Shown in pieces: positions 57,543-64,000 of a DNA stretch of 64,000 nucleotides; the stretch's first letter is position 1; each line of letters opens with the position of its first letter. The notes below the pieces were generated by a model. It was given only the letters and a program-made list of their open reading frames with translations, had not been told where the DNA came from and made no database searches. This DNA comes from Warburgia ugandensis. Taxonomy: Eukaryota; Streptophyta; Magnoliopsida; Canellales; Canellaceae. The DNA lies in contig CP141127.1 of assembly GCA_035236585.1 (NCBI GenBank), positions 45,956,001 to 46,020,000 of the forward strand, read 5' to 3'. Both the position numbers and the translations under genes were made by a program.

Positions 57543-60500
57543 CCCCCAAAAATCCTCCAAAAATATTCATAAAATTTAAAAAAAAATTATCTTGCTTCCC
57601 CTACAAAAATAGATCTAGATTCATTCTCAAATTTCCAAAACTCCCAAAAATCTCTCTTCTTTAATTTTCTCTCTCCTCTCTCTAAATTGGAACAAGAGAC
57701 CTAAATTCAATTAGGCACTCTGTTCCAAATCAAATCTCACAAATCCCATCGTTCATATGATCCTATACTACATTATCAACAAAACCCCAAAAGAAATTTC
57801 AAGATCCAACGGTGCAATCAACAAAAACACAAAGCAAGTGGTTCTTGGGCGATCGCATCATCAAGTGGGTATTCTTTAAAATTGGACTGCAAAACTGATG
57901 TTTTTCTCCAATCAGGTAGGTGGAAACTCTTTCACACTCATTCCATGTTATTTTATGTAATTTTTATTTTTCTGAAATTAGTTTTACGTTAAAAATTATA
58001 AAAATCAAGTAAGGATAAGAACCCTTCATTTCTGGAGGATGGAGGGCTTAGATGGAAAATCTGACCCATCCAATCAATCTAGAAGGGTCCAAACCTCTTG
58101 GTTAAGAAATATTAGCACTTGGATGTTTCAGATTTGGGAGATCTAGAGAAGGGTTAATCCGATGGTCTAAATCAGACCGTCTCAACCAATCTCCCAGATC
58201 AAGCGTTGATTTGAGCTTGACTCTGCTCAGATCATTTAGCCACATTCTAGGATTGTCTAGTTACATTCCAGATCATCTTTCCATGTTCCAGATCATCTAA
58301 AACACCTTTTAATGGCCAGATTAAATCTGGGCCGTTGATTTTTTTAACTGAAATCTTGTTTCTTAAATTGAGACCTCATTTTAGCTCTAATGTTAGATTG
58401 GAAAGTTGCTATGAATTTATAATGGTGTGTAAAATCTCATGGAGATGTTAGATTTATGTTTTTAATTGTATTTACGTATGATAATCACTAAAGTCCATTC
58501 CAACGGTAATGAATCAAGATCAAAATGATGTCAAATTGAAAATCTAATTTGATGGGTGGATCCAAAAGGTGTCAAAACCTTAAGATTCATGATCATAGTA
58601 GGATTTCTAATCCTCTATATATGTTTATTTGATAAAAAACAGTACAGATTAAAATCAACTATTGAAAATGGCTAAAAATTTTAAAAATGCAATTACTCAC
58701 TCAATTTAAGTCTGATTTTTAATCTATAAGATGATGTGAATAGATTCTGATGAGGAGAACATACTAAACCCATAAAAACAAGATTTTAAGCATCAAACAT
58801 TTCTGTTAATTAAAAATACTCTTACTTACATCCTTAATCAAGTAGATCTAGGGTGATTAGAATTTAAAATCTAGATTCACTAAGGATCTAATGATGATAA
58901 AATAGCATGGGGATGATTGGATTGCATTGATATGAAATAAATCAAGGTGTAGACCCTTAAATGAGAAAATGATCATGGAAAATCTCAATGGATCTCCTTG
59001 ATAGGATGGATTAAGAATGATTAGGACAATTAGACCTATAAATTGAATGATCTAAGGTTAGGATCATGTTATTATGATGTTGTATCAAACAGAAATATAA
59101 AGGATCAAGGGTTGCATTCTTAATGGAATATCAACCCTAGATCTAAAAGATGGACAAATTGGATGTTGGATCATAAGGACAGCTTGATCACATGCATAAT
59201 TAATTATATGTTACAGTAAATTTGATTTAATTATGATCCATGTCTATTTTCTAATTTTAGTGTAATTATCTTTAATTTCCTAGAATAAGATGTTGTAAGA
59301 TTATTAGTTAATTTCTTTTAAATAGCAAATTTAAATTCAGGTCAATACTTTCAATTTTAGCATGATTGTCTTTAAATTCCTTAGAATTATTAGTGTAATT
59401 TCTTTTAATTGTAGAATTATGAAAAATACCTTAAAAGAGGTAATTGATAACATATAGATGGACTTCACTAAATACATATACATCATGAAGTATAATCACA
59501 GTAAGGGCTATAATTAGTAGGATAATATTAGGATTATCAAATCCTTGGCCCAAACTAGGAGAATAATAAATCTCTTGAATGACATTTTAAATGTTCATGG
59601 ATTCAATTAAAATCAATTAGAAAGAGTACTTAGGGTTAAAATGTTCATAGGAACCTTATGAAAGGTTTAGCTAAGGTCACTTTAGTGAATGCTGAACATG
59701 GTGGTGAAGTGGGTTATCTAATAGAGCCTCACTCTTCCCCTACCTTCCATTGACGTTTGTGAGGTCTAAACACCTCCTTACATGAGGATTGAAGTAATCA
59801 CTTTGTGTTCAACCATTCAGCTAGTAAGTCTTAGCCAATTAGAAATAAGAGGAGCTGTTTAGACTTAAGATGGAATAAGCTATCTTCAACCAGTGAAATA
59901 TTAACTAGTTGATAATAATAATAAGAGAATAAAAGGTTAGTAAATTATCTAATCCTAATAAAAATTGTAAGTAAGATAAGGATGATCAAACAAGATCCAA
60001 AGGATCTTGAATGATAAAGAACAATAAGAATCCTAATGTCATATTTTATTATGTATCTATGTATGTATGTTGTAGAAAAATCTAGATAGAGAATCCAAAC
60101 CCTTGATTAAATATGATCCAAGGGAGAGAACTAATATCATCCTCCTTAGTGATGATCAAATAACTGAACTTAGATTAAAGAAGAACTAGATGATAGAAGA
60201 TCTAAGCTCTTGATCTTTATCAACAAATATAAATTGTTGATCAAAGAATCTATGAAAGATAAAGATCAAAGAAATATAGATAGGATAAAAAATATAGGAT
60301 TATTCAGATTGTATAAATATTGATAGTATGTATGGATTTACAGATTTCATATGTCAATTAGGATCATGGAAGATTTGAAGAGATGAATCACTACTTGAAG
60401 GTAGGAGGATTTTATGAATGCATGTACATGGGATGTACATGTTGAAAGTGTAATGTTAATACTTGTTTTAAATCCCCTAAAACCCTTACGATCCACCAAA

Positions 60501-60840
60501 CATATATGAAATGGTTAAGTTAGAATTGATGAAAACCCTAAGTGAATATGGAACTAGAAGGTATTCTAGCCATAGATAAATAGACAAATTGTCTGATAAG
60601 TATAAAATCAATACATGGGAATCATTCATATAGAATGATGATCCCTTAACTTATATGAACATGGGTATCATTCATTGTAAATGATGATTCTTATGTTTGA
60701 AGTGAAATCCTATCCTCGGTATAAGAATACCAAAATATGAGGATGATGATATAAACAGACAAGATACTTGATTAGTAAAAGAATACTTTATATACAAGCA
60801 TGGAGGCTTATGGTTTTTGTTTTAAACAAACATAAGCCTG

Positions 60841-61063
60841 GGGATGCTATGCTAGGGGGGTTACGAGGGTTTGGCCACTCGCTCTTTGAAATGTGATATA
60901 CATGATGATACCGTGCCCAAAGAGAGGCAAAATGTCTGGTGGGGCAATTATGGGAAGGCCACCACTGTGACGGTCTGTCTCCCCATATAGACATGATAGA
61001 TGATTTTCCACACTTGGTATTCGTGGAGTATGAAAGCAGTTATCCGAGCGCGCTGGTACGGAT
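60841..61063 (+). promoter_or_regulatory. Shared LTR module in A3
   Basis: Half 1 is GGGATGCTATGCTAGGGGGG with GGGTTTGGCCACTC (60841-60880). Half 2 is GGCAATTATGGGAAGGCCAC (60943-60962), identical to A2. The third box is GTTATCCGAGCGCGCTGGTA (61039-61058). Confidence 0.7.
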
Positions 61064-61492
61064 TAGACTGGAGCATAGTAGACCTTTGAGTATTTTGCAT
61101 TATGATGCATGGCATAATGAGACATCGATAATGCCCAAATAAGGGAGTATTTTTCCAATAGAGTCTGAATGTTTTATAAACTTAGTATGGATGAGTGTGA
61201 TGATACTGCCCAAACGAGAAAGTATTTTCTAGCAGAGTTTGGATAATTGATCAACTCAGTGTGTTTGAGTGTGACTACTAATATTTAAGATATAAACTAT
61301 TTTTCATGGTTTTGACTGTATATATATATATATATATATTTATATGACATATACAGTATGTATGTGAAAGGATGTACATATATGACAAAGTAAAGAGATT
61401 GATCCATGAGTATGAACAATGGGATTATGAAGTATTAGGATTATATTATCAAATTATTATGCTTCTTGAATCCCCTACCAAGCATAGCTTGC

Positions 61493-61530
61493 TGAGACAT
61501 TGTAAATGTTTGAATGTTTACAATATCTCA
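61493..61530 (+). other. Hairpin near the 3' end of LTR A3
   Basis: TGAGACATTGTAAA (61493-61506) pairs with TTTACAATATCTCA (61517-61530) with one mismatch. The stem is four pairs longer than in A2, and the extra pairs are matched on both sides. Confidence 0.6.
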
Positions 61531-62150
61531 GATATAGAGAAGGAGAATTAGGAGCTCAAAACTTAAGAAGACATGGAAGAATAATCAATCAAGGTATATC
61601 CCTTGAAGACATGTATTTTTATTTGAGGGCATTGTATTGTATTGAGAGCATTTACTGTATGGTGAGGTTTGAAATTTGGATTATGTAATTTGGACAAGTA
61701 TTGTACTAATACCTGGGTTGTATTGTGAACAACTGGATGGATTCTAGAATTTAATAAAAGTATATTCCTTCAATGGAATTTTATCTTGCACAAAATTTTA
61801 CTTATATTATGTATGAAGTGATGACTTGGGTTTTACAAAACAAGTTCTAAAGAAAAGAATTTCTGCTTTGTTTTGCAAATTTTTTTACTACAAAATGCCT
61901 TTGAAAAATGTATTACAAAATGTGTTACAAAAACCCGAGTCATTACATTAATATCCTAATTCAATCCAAAACCTTTTCATTTTGCTGAAGCTAAATAAGA
62001 TCCAATCCATTGCAAATCTGTATGTTTCTCATGGGATTGACCTCGCTTGTGTGAAAATACTATATTGATTTGTGCGCTTGCAAGTAATGCTAAAGCTAGA
62101 CCAATAGATGAGACACTATAACCAATAGCCTATGCCTTGGTTATAGTCAA

Positions 62151-64000
62151 GCTTAGGTTAACTTTGTTAAGTAGGTGCTTACTAATGAAATAATCCTAAA
62201 TAACATGCATCAATCATGAATGATCCTATTCTATATGAATTACCCAATCATTCAAATGCAATTATACTAGAAAAATAAAATAGAGTGAAAATTGCTTATA
62301 GTGGGGGTTTCAATGATGATCAAGTGTTAGCCGCCATACTCCTCAATTGCCCTATATTATTACAACCCATTCAAAAATTGAATAATTAAAGTGCAAAATA
62401 TAATGAACCTCACTACAAGTTTCACTCAAAAATCCTAATCTAAGAAAGCAAAAATCCTAGTCTAATGTGATGAAGCTTTGGCCCACAGGATCATCATTGT
62501 TCCTTTGCCAATTTTCCTAGCACAAAAATCAAACAAATATGGTCAATATGAGGAAATAGGAATAAATGTAGAAAATTGTAAAAATAAAAACTAATGCACC
62601 CTAAACCTGGACTAGAGGTAAATATTCTATGTTAAGATCCATTTAAACAATTCCATTGTGATTCCCCAGCAATGGTTCCAAAAGCCAAAAACTTGTTGTG
62701 ATGTTTTACTTAACTCACAAGAGGATGAATCAATTATAGTATAAGCACATGATGGAGGTCAATTCAATGAGGAATTGAATGGATTGTGTGCTTTTATGTA
62801 GCCTTACTTAAACTACTTAGCCTAGCCAAAGAGAGCAAGTTTTGATCTAAACTAAGAATTAAATAACATGGAAATTTAATATAAATGCAAAACATGTTAT
62901 GGAACTTTAACAAAAGCAACCCAACTAATGTTGAAACTTTCCTAATAATGCACTTTCCAAAAAGAATACTTTCTTATATTAAAACTTTCTAAGAATAAAA
63001 TTTTGAAGCTACCTAACTAATACAAGATAACTAATGGAGACTAAATACATGGAAACATGCAAATGAAGTAAGCAAATCAACCACTTACTATGCACATAAC
63101 CCCAAAGGGTAGTGCGCATAGATCATGGTGAAAAATAATATAAGATGCAAAAGCTAAAATCTAATGAACAAAGGATTGTAATGCAACCTTATTTAACTAT
63201 CTAAATGAAATAAGATGCATGAATAAACAACTACTAAAAACTTAATGAAAACACTCCTCAAAACCATGCACATGACTCAAAGGTTGTGCACATGGTACAA
63301 AGGTGTAGGACATGTGATTTTCAAGTGAACTCTATATGCACTTTGATACACTTAACATAGCATGGAAAGTGTAAGATGCATGAACCCATTCAAATGAAGC
63401 ATGTAAACTAATAACCTTGTGCAAGAATATTAATATATGAATCTCATTATCATAGCCATGAAGCTTTATTACAAATAATCATTCATGAACAATATGCATG
63501 GCTTATGGATGTTTCCAATCACAAATAAGAGTGCTTTAATCATTCAAATCAAACTAGAGAAAGTTGAGCAATCAATGGTTCTTATTAAATTAAAAGTTAC
63601 ATCCGAAGTTGTGCACATATACATGTATTTAAACAAGGAAATGATGCACACTCTTCTAATAAAGAAATCTCAATTAAAGCACCTTTAAACTCTGATCTCT
63701 CAAGCATCATGTGTTCCCATGGGAGAAAGCAAGTGATCAAAAGACCTAAGATTGTAAATGAAATTACCTAGATTAGATCTAAAACAATGTAAGAAAAAGA
63801 GAGATAAAGGAATGGAGAGTGATGAGATTCAAAAAAACTTTTCCCTTGGCTATCATTTCAAGAGAAAAAGAGACATTGGATTTAGAAGAAAAAAGCAAGA
63901 AGGTACTAGTAAAAGAGATGGAAACTAAAACAAGAAAGAAAGATGAATCCTATGCATGAAACTTCTATCCAAGTGTGATCAAACACAATGAAAAAGAAAG
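62151..64000. other. Unclassified repeat DNA with a decayed tRNA-Asp-type PBS
   Basis: AT-rich with no supported gene. At 62663-62680 the minus strand reads TGGAACCATTGCTGGGGA. This is four changes from TGGCGCCGTTGCCGGGGA, the tRNA-Asp-type primer site used by Athila and similar elements. By that reading a minus-strand LTR lies to the right of about 62695, reaching beyond the window, and internal sequence lies to the left. No pol domain was found to confirm it. Confidence 0.45.

Larger units (their letters stand above)
56956..61947 (+). mobile_element. Solo LTR of family A (copy A3, 4992 bp)
   Basis: It has a perfect target duplication ttaat (56951-56955 and 61948-61952), starts TGTCATAACCCC and ends CCCGAGTCATTACA. 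It follows A2 in order: TATA box at 57533-57542, the block around 59620-59950 matching 49490-49800, the module at 60841-61063, the hairpin at 61493-61530 and AATAAA at 61753-61758. It is 1 kb longer than A2, mostly through extra AT-rich sequence in the first 2.5 kb. A (TA)n run lies at about 61319-61340. No pol is present. Confidence 0.88.
55226..62150 (+). mobile_element. Probable Athila 3' LTR, interrupted by A3
   Basis: Inferred from position after Athila pol, a TATA box CTATATATAG at 55796-55805 with a downstream leader-like region, and the end segment at 61948-62150. That segment holds the phrase GGGATTGACCTCGCTTGTG and then TTTGTGCGCTTGCAAGTA, which resembles the U5 region of Athila-type LTRs. 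Without A3 (4992 bp plus duplication) it is about 1.9 kb, a usual size. Neither outer boundary is proven because the 5' LTR is not in the window. Confidence 0.5.

Overview
The window is nuclear DNA from a flowering plant with a large, repeat-rich genome. The evidence is one plant-type gene (a plastid-type pentatricopeptide-repeat protein resembling Arabidopsis At2g30100) sitting in AT-rich DNA that is otherwise almost wholly LTR retrotransposons and LINEs. No species can be named from the sequence. No bacterial, organellar, tRNA or rRNA gene was recognised.

Layout. Positions 1-7012 hold three adjacent large LTR-type repeats: the end of a family A LTR, family B copy B1, and a family D LTR. Positions 7013-9240 are AT-rich unclassified DNA leading to the gene. 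The PPR gene has two coding exons, 9644-10372 and 39024-39797, which together encode about 500 residues. They are split by a phase-0 intron of about 28.65 kb.

The intron is a nested stack. A minus-strand L1-type LINE (pieces at 11460-13335 and 35169-38060) was cut by a Tekay/Del-like Ty3/gypsy element on the minus strand, here called E (13336-35168, 5-bp TSD aatat). E was then hit by a Reina-like chromovirus R1 (13606-18919, TSD caatc), by an internally deleted relative R2 (21688-24730, TSD gtctc) and by an RTE-clade LINE (about 27030-30230). R1 and R2 lie in E's 3' LTR and the RTE lies in its internal region. The order of events can be read directly: L1, then E, then R1, R2 and RTE.

Downstream of the gene there is an RTE LINE fragment (about 41190-41655) and a minus-strand family B LTR (41726-44336). 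These are followed by a decayed Athila-type gypsy element on the plus strand, with RT, RNase H and integrase at 44337-47030 and a probable 3' LTR beginning near 55226. The Athila remnant is split by three LTR-only insertions with perfect 5-bp target duplications: A2 (47692-51649, tttat), C (51716-54483, cctag, minus) and A3 (56956-61947, ttaat). Positions 62150-64000 are unclassified repeat DNA with a decayed tRNA-Asp-type primer-binding site.

The most unexpected signal is a short conserved module inside the 3' half of LTR families A, B, C and D, which otherwise look unrelated. It has a GCTATGCTAG core, a GGCCACCC box and, further on, an ATGGGWAGGCCACC box. A downstream TATCCGAGCGCGCT-like box is also seen in family E. 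Several of these LTRs also carry a CpG-rich block or minisatellites. All pol genes present are disrupted. The only intact protein-coding gene seen is the PPR gene.
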